From: Ceriagrion tenellum
Lineage: Eukaryota; Arthropoda; Insecta; Odonata; Coenagrionidae
Assembly (NCBI GenBank): GCA_963169105.1
Contig: OY720636.1
Span: 147,211,941 to 147,275,940 of the forward strand
Length of the DNA stretch: 64,000 nucleotides
Direction: 5' to 3'
Under the pieces are notes generated by a model, which was given only the letters and a program-made list of their open reading frames with translations, was not told the DNA's origin and did no database searches. Within the stretch, counting starts at the first letter, position 1; each line of letters starts with the position of its first letter. This document shows positions 13,743 to 25,917 of this stretch, one piece after another. The position numbers and the translations under genes are program-made.

Positions 13743-13976
13743 CCCTTTGATTGTGGCATGACGTGATATAACGTCATGGTTGTCGTTACGCTGCTACTGA
13801 TGACGTGATATCACGTTATGTGTACCGTGAGTGTTCCAGCTTTCACTAGGGAACTTTCACTAGGCCCTCTAGTGAAAGCTAGAAACACTCACGGTACCCA
13901 TGACGTGATATCACGTCGTCAGCACCAGCGTAAAGGCATCCATGATGTGATATCACGTCATGCCGCACTCAAAGCG
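13743..13976. mobile_element. Palindromic piggyBac-type MITE
   Basis: The 234-bp element is one imperfect palindrome centred near 13860. Its ends read CCCTTTGATTGTGGCATGACG on the left and, reverse-complemented, CGCTTTGAGTGCGGCATGACG on the right. TTAA flanks both sides (13739-13742 and 13977-13980), the hallmark target duplication of the piggyBac superfamily, and CCCTTTG-like termini fit that superfamily. Removing the element and one TTAA rejoins the interrupted retrotransposon frame exactly (codons for LRLV-KETNE). It contains no transposase. Four near-copies of an 18-bp palindrome built from TGACGT half-sites lie at 13759, 13801, 13901 and 13943. Confidence 0.88.
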
Positions 13977-13980
13977 TTAA
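13977..13980. repeat. TTAA target-site duplication, right
   Basis: TTAA directly abuts the right MITE terminus; its partner is at 13739-13742. Confidence 0.85.
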
Positions 13981-15479
13981 CCAGACGCAAGTACTTCTCT
14001 GGAGCCCTCTTTTCCCCTCATACACCTTCATACTTCTTGCCTAGGTACTCTATCACATGCCCTCTTTTGAGGTCAATGAAGGCCATATGCATCTCGACCT
14101 GCATCTTTCTGCACTTCTCCATCAATAACCTTAGTACGGTTGTAGCATCCGTCGTTCCTCATCCCGGCATGAACCCAAAGTGCTCATCCAATGCCTCTGT
14201 CTCCTGCCTAACCCTTCCTCCAATAACTCTTTGCTAGAAAGTGAAATCAGCTTTATGCCTCTTTAGTTACCACAGTACTGCTCATACCTCTGTCCTTTAT
14301 AAACTGGTATCAGTCCACTCTTCCTCCATTCTTCCGGAACCGCCTCCAGTGCTAAAGTATCTCAAATTCTATAACACATGGATCCGTTCCTGACCCAGGC
14401 TTTTCCAAGCCTCCAACAGTATCAGGTCTGCCCCTTCTACCTCTTCATTCGTCATCTTTTCCAAAGCACATTCCACTTCTTTCCTACTGATCTCTTGAAC
14501 AACTCTTTTATTTGCATCGCTATCTTCACTCCTGCCTCTGAGATTTTCCTCATTCAGTCACTTAAATAAAATGTTCTTTCCGCCTCGTTAGTATCTACAC
14601 CTAATCCTGCAGTACTGTTCCTAATTCATCATTTACTTGTCTCATGCACGTAATATCCTTTGACACTTCATCTCTTGCTTCAGCTATCCTTAGTAACTGC
14701 CAATCATCCCGACTTCTTTCCAAATCTTCATACGCTTTCTGAACTGACTCAGCCTTTGCCCTTGCCCCAGCTCTCTTTACCTTTTCTTTGCTACAACATA
14801 TGCTCTCTGTCTGCCACAGTCTCAGCGGAATCCCATAATTTATTGGCATTCTTCTTTCGTGTCACAACGGCCTGAACATCCTCATTACATCTACGTCTCC
14901 GGTGCCTTTCCAAACGCTTCTTCGCCCACCTTTTTTATCATACTACTATTTACATTTCACCCTTCTTGCGCATTTAGATAGCTTCATTTCTCATAACACT
15001 TTATCTACAAACACTTTTCAGTTCGTCATGATACGGAATCGTATTATGTCAAAATATTGACAGCAGCTAAATGTTTTACCCGATGTGAATCCCAGGAAGT
15101 TCTCGCTACTTTTGCAAATATCGCTATTATACTTAATAATTGCTCAATAAATGAATTTCTTAAAATTTATCGTTAAACCTTAGGCTAAGACTGTGGTAGC
15201 TACAAAGATGAAATCTACCTGGGTATTGATGGCAGTGGTTGTTCTTGAGGGCAATGCTCATACACATTACTCTTCATAAAAACGGATAATTTTTGTTTAC
15301 CTCAATAAATTAGTATCCCGGGTAAGAATCTTTTAAGAGACTATGAGTTTCCTTTCAGATATGCCATTCAGCTACGCTTTTGCAGTAACTTATACATAAC
15401 TGATTCTCCAGGAAGTCTACAAATGTTCTCTACCTTAACCCCACCATCACCCACGATAGCAATGTTTTGATCTTGAATA

Positions 15480-15815
15480 TTGTGTCAATTTGGAAGCTTC
15501 GATATCGATCAAATGCAAGTAACTTCCAGTATAGATAAGGCTAATTTGTTGAATTATTTTTTTCAGAGCGTTTTTAATCAATCAAAGCATAGTTTGCGCG
15601 AAACCATACCAGACCGATTTCAACAACCAATGCCCCCGATCGATATATCTTGTAGCGGAATCGTATTCTTATTAAGTAACATTAGCCCGAACAAGTCCTC
15701 AGGTCCTGATGAAATTCCAGCTCGTGTGTATAAATAATTAGCTATCAAAATGGCTCCGTATCTTAAATAAATAGTTAACAAATCCCTCGAAGAACACGCG
15801 GTTCCCAAAGACTGG
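15480..15815 (+). pseudogene. Fragment of a Jockey/CR1-type reverse transcriptase
   Basis: The plus strand encodes the start of a non-LTR reverse transcriptase: KANLLNYFFQSVF near 15540, a SPNKSSGPDEIPARVYK block near 15690-15735, then, past two in-frame stops, NKSLEEHAVPKDWK near 15780-15813. The KSSGPDGIP...VPxxWK pattern is the conserved N-terminal RT segment of the Jockey and CR1 clades. The palm motifs that should follow are absent; downstream sequence is unrelated in all three frames. It belongs to a different lineage from the elements at 13.4 and 58.7 kb, lies on the opposite strand, and is a truncated dead copy. Confidence 0.78.
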
Positions 15816-16285
15816 AAGATTTTTTTTCCTAAAATGTACCAAATAAGGAATTTTCAACAATTCATCAACTTTAGCACCTAGGCACGCTTGAAGCTTTACT
15901 CTCACTGGTGTCATTTCCCTACTTATAGTTACATCTTGCCATCGGATAATATTTCATCAAGGCGTCAGCCAGGATACATTGAAATACAGGATTCACTACC
16001 AAAGAAGAATTATGCAAGGCGTTTAATTATCGCCAATGTTTGAGCCACTAGACAAAATTACGTCTTAAAACTCTCAGATAAGCAATAAACTTAGCGTAAA
16101 CACCAGTCTGCCGGGACATCCAATCCCCTCCTTACCTCAATTTTGAAGATCGCGACCAGAGAGCTTTGATTAGAAACGCTAATGCGATTATCGCTATGAA
16201 GAGAAGATATTTGCAAACGCTATGAAATTCTCATGTTGATACTCTATCAGTTGTGAGGTTGATAAGTACGTAGTCTTCTTGGTTG
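15816..16285. other. Unique DNA, no gene seen
   Basis: Nothing recognisable between the RT fragment and the GC-rich island that follows. Confidence 0.45.
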
Positions 16286-16289
16286 TAGG

Positions 16290-16880
16290 TTTACGGGCGA
16301 ATTACGGCGAAAGGACCATCGGGCGAAAAAGAGGTGACCCCGCGACGATATTCCGCCGCAATCAAAATACGGCGGGCACGAGTTCGACCCAAGAGGGAGA
16401 AAGAGGACAGACCATCGCCATGGGATTGGGGGGGGAGGTGAGGGGTTGTGGGCGTTCTCTCCCGAGAGAGGGAGCGGAGATCGTCGCCATCACCAAACGG
16501 CCCCCGAGGACCCGCGCAAGCACTACCGAAAAGAGACGGAATGTGTTTATTCGCCCACATCTCTGCCCCCTCTTCCCCCGCGTAAACATACACTGTGCCC
16601 GAGACGGGGGCACGTGACACGGGGGCGGGGGGGACATCCGCTAGACGGAATCCGGAATGAAATCTCGCAGCACGCTCTTCGCATAAGTATGCGTCATACA
16701 TTCACGTGCCTTCAAATACCACCTCCCTCACTCCCTCCTTCCCCTCCCACCTCCTCCTGCCCCATCCTCCCTTCCCCCACTCCCAATCTGTCACCCGAGG
16801 GAGGGAGACAGAAAACCGTTAATCCATCCCTCCCTCCCTCGCCCCTTTCCACCCCCCAAACCATTCGCTGTCGCTCCGAG
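16290..16880. other. Large CpG-rich island
   Basis: The left half (16290-16650) is rich in CpG, including the run around CCCGCGACGATATTCCGCCG. The right half (about 16700-16865) is an almost pure C/T tract. Long frames are open on both strands over the same bases (16279-16617, 16446-16901, 16291-16701), and their translations are low-complexity. CACGTG occurs at 16610 and again just past 16700. This looks like unmethylated or selected regulatory DNA, possibly a promoter of a gene outside the window, but no transcript start can be assigned. Confidence 0.45.
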
Positions 16881-16884
16881 GATT

Positions 16885-18450
16885 TGTTCGAAACCAATTA
16901 AACCCATAAAATTCCACCTTCCATTGAAGGTATTCGCGGAAATACAGCGATAGGATACGTCTAATTGCCTCGAAAATAAAACTGACCTGGAAAGGGAAAT
17001 AAGCCACGGACCTTTGCCTCTAATTCCCACATATCCTCCAAAATGTCCACGGGAATGAGAGAGCCTGGTTATTGTAGGGGTGTACACATTGGCACGGCAA
17101 AGTGGAACCATTGCAGGTCTAGGCCGATTTTTCTCAGGGCAAAATTTGTTTCATGTGTTCCATCACGATTAACTCGCAGAAAAGTTGATACCAAGTAATG
17201 AAATCAAGAAGGTTATAAACTCTGCACCATTTTTTTCAAATGAAATTAACTCACAGGCGAGTACAAAGCTTCAAAACGAAAACTATTTTTTTTTTAATAA
17301 GGCAAGTGTCATTCTTGAAGAATTTAGTACTGACATATTTATTTTTGCCGGAGTATTAAACATATTGTAGGGATAAAACAGACCATTATTGCATTTGAAC
17401 GGTTATAAAACTAGACAGCGTGGCATTTAAGTAATCTTATATTGACGAACGTCCTAGAACTACTTCATTCTGGATTAGTACGAAGCCTTTTAGGACTTCA
17501 ACTGCGTTCAGGTTCGCCTGAAGATAAACTGAGAGATGTTCAGGTTACTAACGCTTTTAGGGAGCCAAAGGCGATACAAGAAAATACACTCGTAAATTCA
17601 CATGTGTAATTTTCACAACCGAAGGTTAAATTTATCTAAGAGTTCTGTCCGAACTAGTGTGGGCAGTCATCAAATCGAAATAGTGGGATCAGATTAGGCT
17701 GATGAAATGGGTTCGAAAGATAGCTCGATAGCAGCCGACTCCTGGGCTTAGACAAAAGCATAAAGAGAACCTTAGAATGCCCAGCATCAAAAAAGTTTTG
17801 CAGCTACATTGAGATGCTTTTGAAATCTCTTTAAAGTACAGAGTAATCTCAGCGCTTTGAATATACTGAGGACAGGGAACACAACACTTGCGTCAGAGGA
17901 AATGCACGTTTTATTCAAGCATAGCGTCGCTTAAACTTTTGCGGCAAACAGTGAAAGCGATGGAAATTAAGTGATGATGTGCAGTCACAGAGAACAAATT
18001 ATGAAACAGTGAAAACCATCGAAGAATTGGAAAGAAGAGATTTTTGATTAAGACCCCCCGAAGAAGAAAAGAAAAATTGGAAACGTTCTGAGACAAAGTT
18101 GCCTGAAAACAAATATGTACGTAAAAAGCCAAGAAATATCGAGGATGATCAAAGACGGAATGCTTCATTAGTGAATAAATGAGGGGGCGTTCAAGTAAGA
18201 CTCATAAAGGAATGAGACGGTTAGTTGACAGACGTTCGTTGTATTAGTGGAATCCTAGTTATATTATTGTGGGGTTAAAAGCTACATGATGACGTCCTCC
18301 TGCGAACCCAATAGGTAGTTTATGCAACGTATTCTTCGTGGAAAAACAAAGCTATGACTTTCACTTCTACTGGTTACCTGAATGCGAAGTTGGAGAGGAG
18401 ATCTGCAGCTATCAGTGGCGGCTGCACATGATGACGAAAAGAAAAACGTC
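16885..18450. other. Unique AT-rich DNA, no gene seen
   Basis: Only short open frames without motifs are present (for example 17185-17370 and 17911-18168). Confidence 0.45.
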
Positions 18451-18454
18451 AAGT

Positions 18455-18990
18455 GCTGGATTTCCCTCTCGTGTTTGGAGTCGCGCAGCCTTCGCAGCCC
18501 GCCCTCCCTCTTCCCCCATTATCCAACCCTTTCCCCGAGACAACCAAAACGAGACCCCTTCTCAAACGCCCGATGCAGCAGCCTCTCAGCATATCAACAC
18601 CCACAGCCAGTCAACTAGTAGTCTGCCCCCTTTCTCTCCCAAATCAACCCAACACCCCAGACACGATCGGCCATTCAAAATACAGCCGAGTGGGCGGGGT
18701 TTCCTCGTTCCCGATGACGACAGAAAACAAAGATCCAGAGTACCGGTGACCCACTGGCCGATCGACTCAAGAGCGTGGCCCCTTGAGGACGGTTGGAGGA
18801 TGGAAAGGGTTTGGTGGACAAGATGTGAGAGGTGGTGGGGCGGAGTATAGTGAGCTCTCTTGGGGGGGCGAAGCCACTTTCCCGCGCTCCGTGAGGACAG
18901 GAGAAGGGGATGGGAGAGAGGAAAGGGGTCCATCACACCTGGGGGAAGGAGGTGCCCGAAGACAGAGAGGTCTTTTATCTTCACTCGCTA
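18455..18990. other. GC-rich island
   Basis: GC-rich DNA with a C-rich left half and a G-rich right half (from about 18785). A 170-codon plus frame covers 18338-18850, but frames are also open on the opposite strand and in a second plus frame. The translation is Pro/Ser/Arg-rich and motif-free, so I do not call a gene. Confidence 0.4.
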
Positions 18991-20400
18991 CCCCACCCTC
19001 TCGGCTTTTGTTTTGACCCGCATTGTTGTTTTCGCGACGAGCAAAAATAAAGTATAATCATTTAAGACAAACACTCACTTTGGAGTTTGCAGGTGGATAT
19101 GAATGGTAAAACTTAACAGGGGGTAAAGAAAATGAAGGGAAAATATTTGGAGTGAGACTTCTTTTTATTTCTTTCCTTTGCACTTCGCCTAAATTTAAAT
19201 TAATAATCGTATTTAATGAAAATTACAGAGAAGTTTGCCCCATTAACCCCCAAAGAGGAAATACGTTGAGACAATTCTTATTAAATGAAAGTTGCCAATG
19301 ACTTTGAGCAATTGATGAATAATCATCGATGGCCTATGTAAGATTAAAATCGCACCTCAAAATTAAGGTCTCCTTGATTCCTGAGAGTGGAGCTTGCCTC
19401 GTACCTGTCCGATTGGCGTCTTACTTTTAAGTTATCACAATGCTGGAGCGGGCAAGTTCATTCCTGTAAGCCACTTAGTGTTTGTCCTGTATTACAGTCC
19501 AGAAGCAATAAAATGGAGGATTTTGCAAGAGATACTGTCAGCAAAGAGGTCCCACCTGGATTTAAAATCATATTCTACTAATCACCTCAGCTACCCCGTA
19601 AACAAAGTGAGTGGCAGGGGATTTACAGACGCTCCAATAGCACAGGTCGTATAGCACCGCCAGGCAACAAACGATCAAAACACCACCTCAAGATATTTTG
19701 CCACTACTAAGCATCCAATTCAAAGATATCAAAGTGTTATAATTTTAGGAAATCGTCAAAATTGCTAAGCTGCACCCTTGGGATGCATGCATCAATTCAG
19801 CACAATTTTTTGCAAAGCACGTGATTACTTCAGATTACCGAAGTACTCTTTCTTACGATACACTATCGCCACTCTTTTTTTCAAAATAGACCGAACAAAT
19901 TATACTTAGCATAAGACGAGCTTGCTATCAAACCGTTTTATGTTTTTCTGTCCAATTTCCAGGAAAAACTTTGAAACTCAATGAATCTCAAACTCAAGAC
20001 TCATTAACGCTAAAAGAGATTAGAGGAGAATTAGCCTACTATTATTTAAGGACTACAGCCTTTATGAATCACACGTTATACATCATCTCATTATACAAGC
20101 CACACTTTCATGAATCCAATCACACACCGGATTTCAATGTTGGTATCGCATTCTCCCCACTCGGCTCGTCTCCTAATATCTATGATTTCGATTCAATTTT
20201 TTGCTATTTGCACGAGATCCATTTTATTTATGGTTAAAAAAGTCCCCTTATATCAGTCAAGCACACTGATCAAATGTGGAGACGCAGAAAGTGGCAGGAC
20301 TCAAGTTGAGAGGAGTAATCAACTGATTGCGAGTAACGCGTCTACTTTAGCTTGTGATGTCACGTATTGAATGCCATGTAATGCGTTCACTGCATCCAAT
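18991..20400. other. Unique DNA, no gene seen
   Basis: Open frames at 19387-19654 and 19971-20370 have no recognisable motifs. No repeat structure was seen. Confidence 0.4.
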
Positions 20401-20404
20401 ATAA

Positions 20405-20960
20405 TTGATACATTAAGGCCCACTCCCCGAATCGGCTCTCGCCCACTTCATCGGGCGACTAGCGAAATGCGTCCGGGGGCGGGGGAGGAGGACGCGAAGG
20501 GGCGGGCGGGAGGGTGAAATTGGGGCCGGAATGGGGGCGTGAGGCGCCGTCTCTCACTATCGTTCGGCGCAGCGATTCCCATCGGCCCGCTTCCATCGCA
20601 TTACCTGCCCCTCTGCCCACCGCACCCTCATCCCTGCCACCGGGGGCGGGGGCAGGGGGACGAACGGGCCGGCATCCACAGCACGTGACTACTCCCCCAT
20701 CGGGCCGAAAGGAACGAAAAACGCCGAAAAACGGGACCGATATGGGAATCCGCTTTTGGGGGGGGGGACTGTCTTCACACATTCCGAGGAAGTATTTAGT
20801 GGGAGGAGGGTGAGACGGGAGGGGTTGGGTGGAGGGGAGGGAGGGAGGGCGAGAGTTGGGGCGGAAGAGGGGTGTGAGTGGCGAGACATCGGCAGGACGG
20901 AGAATCGGAAGCGACGAAGATTTGCAAAGAGCGGATATCGACGCATGGCGCTCCCTTCGA
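20405..20960. other. Large CpG-rich island
   Basis: One of the most GC-rich stretches of the window, with many CpGs in 20405-20740, a G run near 20757-20767 and G/A-rich DNA to about 20900. CACGTG occurs near 20681. CATCGGGC occurs at about 20451 and 20698 here and also in the island at 16290 (about 16317). Open frames on both strands are composition-driven. A regulatory island is plausible, but the evidence is only compositional. Confidence 0.45.
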
Positions 20961-20964
20961 AATA

Positions 20965-22465
20965 AAAGAATTCCGAATAAAAGACCATGGAAAATGTATA
21001 AGCAGTTTACTTGTTAAAAGTTGAAGGATTACGTGTATATGATTTTATTTATGCAGTTAGTTTGCATATTTAGAGTACTGTTGAATTAATTAACTTTGAA
21101 CAAAGGACATTTTCAGCGAAACGATATTACATTGACCAAGACGTCATTTCATAAATAATCGTGTGCCCAGGTCACCACAAATCATTAGGATTATAACTCA
21201 GAGGAAACAATGGAGAAAGGGATGTCGTGGACAACCTTGCTGAAGTTTCATCTAAAGGGAATCCTGATATATCTCTTAAATCCTATGAAAGTAAAGAATA
21301 ATGAGAATTTGTATTTTTTAACTTTTTTCCGAAAACTAGTTCCTTGAATCGTACTTTAACTAATATCTCTACTTTTAATTATTGCGGAGCAATAGCGTTC
21401 ATCTCATTTTATAGCTTTTTTAAACTACGTTAATATATATCATTGATTTTCTTGAAAATTCTATTTTTGTTACATTTGAAAGATCTTAATGTGGTTAAAT
21501 TACGTTCCTCAAAAAATCCATATCATAATCGGTCGACCCCTTTCTTCATAATCTATTGGAATTTTACTTACTTCCCAGAATAAATATCGATAGCAATTCA
21601 TAAACTCGTTAATAACAATATTTTAATATTATGCATCGTTTTCACATCCGTCTATGTGGCCTTCTAGTCCTAATACGTACACGCAGCAAACTCCTGCCGA
21701 GAAAGAATTATGTTAAAGACCAATGAGAAGGGACGATCATTCACAAGGAAAGACTGAGAGAGGTTTTGTACAAGAATCAGATGAGTCAAGGAAAACCCTT
21801 AGAAATAAAAAAGCAAAGTTTGATAACCAATGATCAATTGAAGTTTCTGAAATCATTATTATGTGCTTCGTACGTAGATATGTATTTTAAACAAATATTG
21901 ATTCATTTTTGATATTAACTAAATTTGTATTTGGTCTTATCTAAATGTTTGCACGAAACATTTAAAATCACAAGTTTGGCTTGTAGACGACCAATATTTC
22001 CATGAAAATGAATATTAAAAATGCATAACCATCATTGGATCATATTTTATGGACAGGTAAAAGAATCCCATCTGTAGGCGAATGAACCAGTCAAGTGCAG
22101 GACTAGTCTGATTTCAACTCCAAATACAAACACGGACTATGTGATCAAATAAGCTTGGCGCATTCAGGTATGTCCACACAAGTCTGAATCATTCACCTCA
22201 AGGAGCGCACTGGCGCACCATAGATAATACATACTGTAAATCATTTTTTTCGGAAAGTGGCGAGTAATTGCCGGTGGTAAAATCAGTCAGGTAACAGCTG
22301 TCACACAATGCCTTTGTAGTCTGTTACCCATATTGGACTAAGGGAAAGAATAATGTTAGTATCATGAAATACCTAGAGATATAAATACATTAATCATTGC
22401 TCAAAAAACGAAACAATAAATGTGGAATTGGGTCTAAAAACATAATTGTAAACTTTCATTTCACC
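20965..22465. other. Unique AT-rich DNA, no gene seen
   Basis: No open frame of note and no repeat recognised. Confidence 0.5.
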
Positions 22466-22468
22466 TTC

Positions 22469-22536
22469 TATATCTGCATACTACCCTGCGAGCCATTGAA
22501 TGGGCGTCTAACAGGGGATGTTCGGACACTAGCCGT
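22469..22536 (+). repeat. Dispersed repeat, CTGCGAG family, copy 1
   Basis: The core CTGCATACTACCCTGCGAG, a following GGGCGT stretch and a terminal GACACTAGCCG align with 26194-26259. It looks like the conserved piece of a dispersed arthropod repeat; the parent element is not identified. Confidence 0.6.
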
Positions 22537-22539
22537 TTA

Positions 22540-25500
22540 AAGGAGCAATTCTTAATCTTTGATCCTTGCTATTAATAGCCTTATAGCTGTTTACAATCTT
22601 AAATTTAATCCAGATGTAATCTGAATACGAAAATAAATGATTTTACTCAAATTTAAATGTAGAAATTCAATATTTCCACAGAAATACGCAAGAATAATTA
22701 TGCAATAATTCCCACAGTCAGAGTTGACTTACTATTGACGATCATGAATTTTGCAATCATTATCTTCATCTCATAGCGTAACCATTTAAAGTACACCTTT
22801 AAGTAGGGCGCATTCACAAAACCTGGCAAAATAATTTGAAGTTTACTATACTCACCATTACCACCACGATTATAAAACTGCTATTGGAAATTCCTAAATC
22901 TCTTGGGATACTAATGTTTTACTTTATTTTTTTCAGATACTGCCAGATAAAACTCAACGATACCTGTATTGCCGTGCCAATTCCAGAAAAACGCTGTAGC
23001 GATATTTTTGGCGTTTTATTGAAGCTGATGCGAAATGATCCGGATTAGCACTAAATCAAAGGGACACTGAGCTAACCAGCCAACCAGCTATTTATTGCAC
23101 ACCTAATGTATTTGACGCATTCTGGTCGGAAAAGGAGCTCTAAAGAGGCATGAACGCCATGAAACTGGCTCTCAGAAGGGACCATAACTTTCAGGCATCA
23201 GCAGCTAAAATTGAGTAAGCAGATAATTGAAAAATGGATATTAGTTAGCTCAGAACGCTGCGTAAAAACGTTAGAAGCCAGAATTGAAAATATTTTGCGG
23301 TTTATACGGCGATTAAATGGCAACTGAGGACAATTCGCGTCACCCATTCGACGACCGGTCTCTGGGGACAATTTCGGCTGTAAAATTAATCAACACCGAA
23401 GGAAACCAAAAAGTCTTGGGCCACCGAAGGATTCTCCGAGTGGTTTATGACACAAATTACACCGTCTCATCCAGGACCCAGTAATGTTCAACGCTTGTTT
23501 GAATATTTTGGGGAATGGGTAAAAATAAAATGTAGAAGGCAGAGCAATAGTGTTAATTATAAGTGATTTTGATTGAGAGTAACCATTTCTGGTAAGTGAT
23601 AAAAGTCAATTCGTCACGCTCTCATGTGCAACATTAATGTTTGGCAATGTGGACTTGCATGAATCTTCAGTGGCGTGAGCATCGATTCAACATTCGGCGT
23701 TTCATAATTTTAGCATAAACCACATTGATTCATTCATTAGTGTTGCTGATGTTTTTCCAGCCCACCCTTGGATTTGCTTTTTCGAGCACTCAAGTTCTAA
23801 AGAAAGATACATCTCATGCCGCAGCTACCAAATGCGGTGCCCACATAACCCTAATCCCAAAGCTCAGTGCAATTATCAGTGGACATCAGTTGAAACTAAA
23901 GGCAATATCTACGAGTTTTCTTCGTTAAAAACAGCTACGAGCGAACATAGAGTTACATAGCTTTAAGAGGGATTAGGTTGGAAGCCACTAAAGACTCTAA
24001 AGGTAACTCGCAAGGTTTATATTGCTTGCGAAACTCCGAACAGATGTGTTTCAGAGTGACACAGATATGTCATTCTGATGCCCCATTACATCTTTAGATC
24101 CAATAGAAGCGATTAAATAAGGTAGATACATTGCCAAACTAACTGGTACAAAAATTGACTCTAACCACGCACAGTAAGTGATCATAATAAAAACTGAGTT
24201 CCAGTTCCAACACTACAAAAGTTCACTTCATTTCATCTCCCTATAGCCTCCTCCTTTATATGGCTGGTGTTCTATCACCCACTGCCACATGCCCATGCAG
24301 TGGCTCACAGGGTTGTGTGAATATGTTGACATAGAATCAAGGAGGACATTTTGTCCAACTAAAGCCGCAGGAAACGTTTGCTTCATTGAATTTTGCGTTA
24401 AATGAGCATTCATGAATTCATTGCCATGCACTTCAGATCCCAAAAACAGTCTACTACCGAAAATTACCTACCTTTATGGAGTAAAGACTATAATAATGTT
24501 CAGTGCAAGTGCAGTCCATACTTTACGCTGTGAAGTATGTGCAACGCCACTTAAATTCAATGTCGTTAATTCAACTGTCGTCATGTCCTCGAGAAAATAA
24601 CAAAGGCGCTCATTCGGAGCCAAAATGAATGAACGCACCTAATTCTCTATCAGCGTAAACTCGGGAGAAAAAGGAAGAAAATGAATGCTTAAACAATTCA
24701 CGAGCACAAATTTCAGGATTTATCTCAAATGTTCCCTTTCGATCTTACGCCGATGAATCCTAATATGCTATGGAATGTTTGTGCCTGCCAACGAAATGGG
24801 CTCGAGATATGGCGACCGGTTGGAATCCGTGATATTCTGGTGAAGCGCTAACGGCATTGAGTTGTACCAATAGTCCAAGAGAATCAAAGATCGCGCGTCT
24901 AAATTATCCCGATGCAAGGACACAGCGATCATTCCATTTACAATGAAAGGCGTAATGGAGGACTATGAAGTCACCGTCTGTGACGTAAATCCACCTCGGG
25001 GAAAATTTCCATCGCCCTCTTTTACAATCCAATCCGTTCGGGGGCCCTGTTTCTATTTCCGTGAAGGGACGATTTCCATTCCAAGAACAAAGCACGAATT
25101 GAAAATTCATTAGTGTAGCAGGGAGTCTGATAACGTCAGCGGATATTGGAAAGCAACGGTTTTGATGCACGCAGAAATGTGCGCACGTAAGGAAAGAGTT
25201 TATGACGCAAAATGTACTAGCACTGAGTGAATTTTAATCATAAATGAGCCATAATTGCGCACCTACAAAGAAAACAGAATGCATACATCACACCCACAAT
25301 ACCTCATCAGGCATTGTGTTTCTCCTTAACAGGAACTGTTAATCAAAGTAGCCAATCGTTTTACTACGGCTCGATCGCCTCATATTATTGGATATATATA
25401 TTTCATTCTTAAGATAAAACATACTTGATTAACTACCCGGGTGATTCTTATTTATACCCTCTTTTAATATAATCTATGTTCCACTGAAGTTTAAGTGGAA

Positions 25501-25850
25501 GAATAATCATGTAATTTCTCTTTAGGCAAAGCTCTAAATTTTTATTAAAACATCCTCAGTGCTATATTTAAAATTAATGTGGCATAATATCGAGCAATTC
25601 AATCAATTCAGGTTTGCATTTTAGCTGATGAATTTGGATACAAAAGTACATAATAGGTTAAAAGGCATCAACAGATTTTTTCAAATTACCTTAAAGGAAG
25701 TATCTTATGAATTTTTAATTCAAAATTTTTCTCTCGGTGCTCTTCATTGCTTTCTATATAAATCAACGTAAATTGAAAGTGAACCAAAAAATTTAAAAAA
25801 ATTAAGTATTGTAAGAAAATATCAAAATAACTCAATTAAAAATAGCTCGA
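22540..25850. other. Unique DNA, no firm gene
   Basis: Two short plus frames follow good splice-acceptor-like tracts: 22836-23048, where TTTATTTTTTTCAG precedes codons for YCQIKLNDTC, and 23725-23928, where TTTTTCCAG precedes codons for PTLGFAF. Both lack recognisable domains and flanking exons. The minus frame at 24904-25170 is also unidentified. These are recorded as weak exon candidates only. Confidence 0.3.
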
Positions 25851-25853
25851 CGG

Positions 25854-25917
25854 CTTCGTATCTACATAGACAACTGTTGCACAGACAGGTGTAATAGTTG
25901 TCGATGTGGATGCGAGG
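25854..25917 (+). ncRNA. miRNA-like hairpin candidate
   Basis: The plus strand can fold into a 29-bp stem (25854-25882 with 25889-25917) and a 6-nt loop. I count one mismatch and five G:U pairs; the rest is Watson-Crick. Size and shape are near those of an animal pre-miRNA, although the loop is short. The G:U pairs favour transcription from the plus strand, since they would become A:C mismatches on the other. It could instead be the decayed remnant of a small foldback transposon. No known miRNA seed is claimed. Confidence 0.35.

Larger units (their letters stand above)
13382..14945 (-). pseudogene. Decayed non-LTR retrotransposon, RT region
   Basis: Read on the minus strand this region gives, in order, the pre-RT linker (14849-14601, AYEDLERSRDDWQLLRIAEA), a pre-palm block with a GADLILLEAWKSLG-like stretch near 14450-14400, PEEWRKSGLIPVYKG near 14330, FGFMPG followed by GTTDAT near 14180, AFIDL near 14080, and a palm block with HHQESLLSPNLFDLVMDVL and REAPW at about 13660-13570. 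The polymerase FADD box is missing: after REAPW the sequence jumps to a C-terminal GRPRTRRWDEVKEDLRKKG block near 13490. AFIDL also jumps directly to a later part of the domain. The known family order identifies a LINE-type reverse transcriptase; the clade is uncertain. In-frame stops and at least two internal deletions make it inactive. A palindromic MITE (13743-13976) splits it. Confidence 0.85.

Noticed and set aside
16279..16901. Frames of up to 151 codons in a GC-rich island
   Set aside because: Open on both strands at once, Pro/Arg/Ser-rich, with no domain. Treated as composition artefacts.
18338..18850. 170-codon plus frame, the longest in the window
   Set aside because: It overlaps other open frames in a GC-rich island and has no recognisable domain or conserved pattern.
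22836..23048. Possible terminal exon after a pyrimidine tract and CAG
   Set aside because: The acceptor is good, but the peptide has no recognisable family and no partner exon was found.
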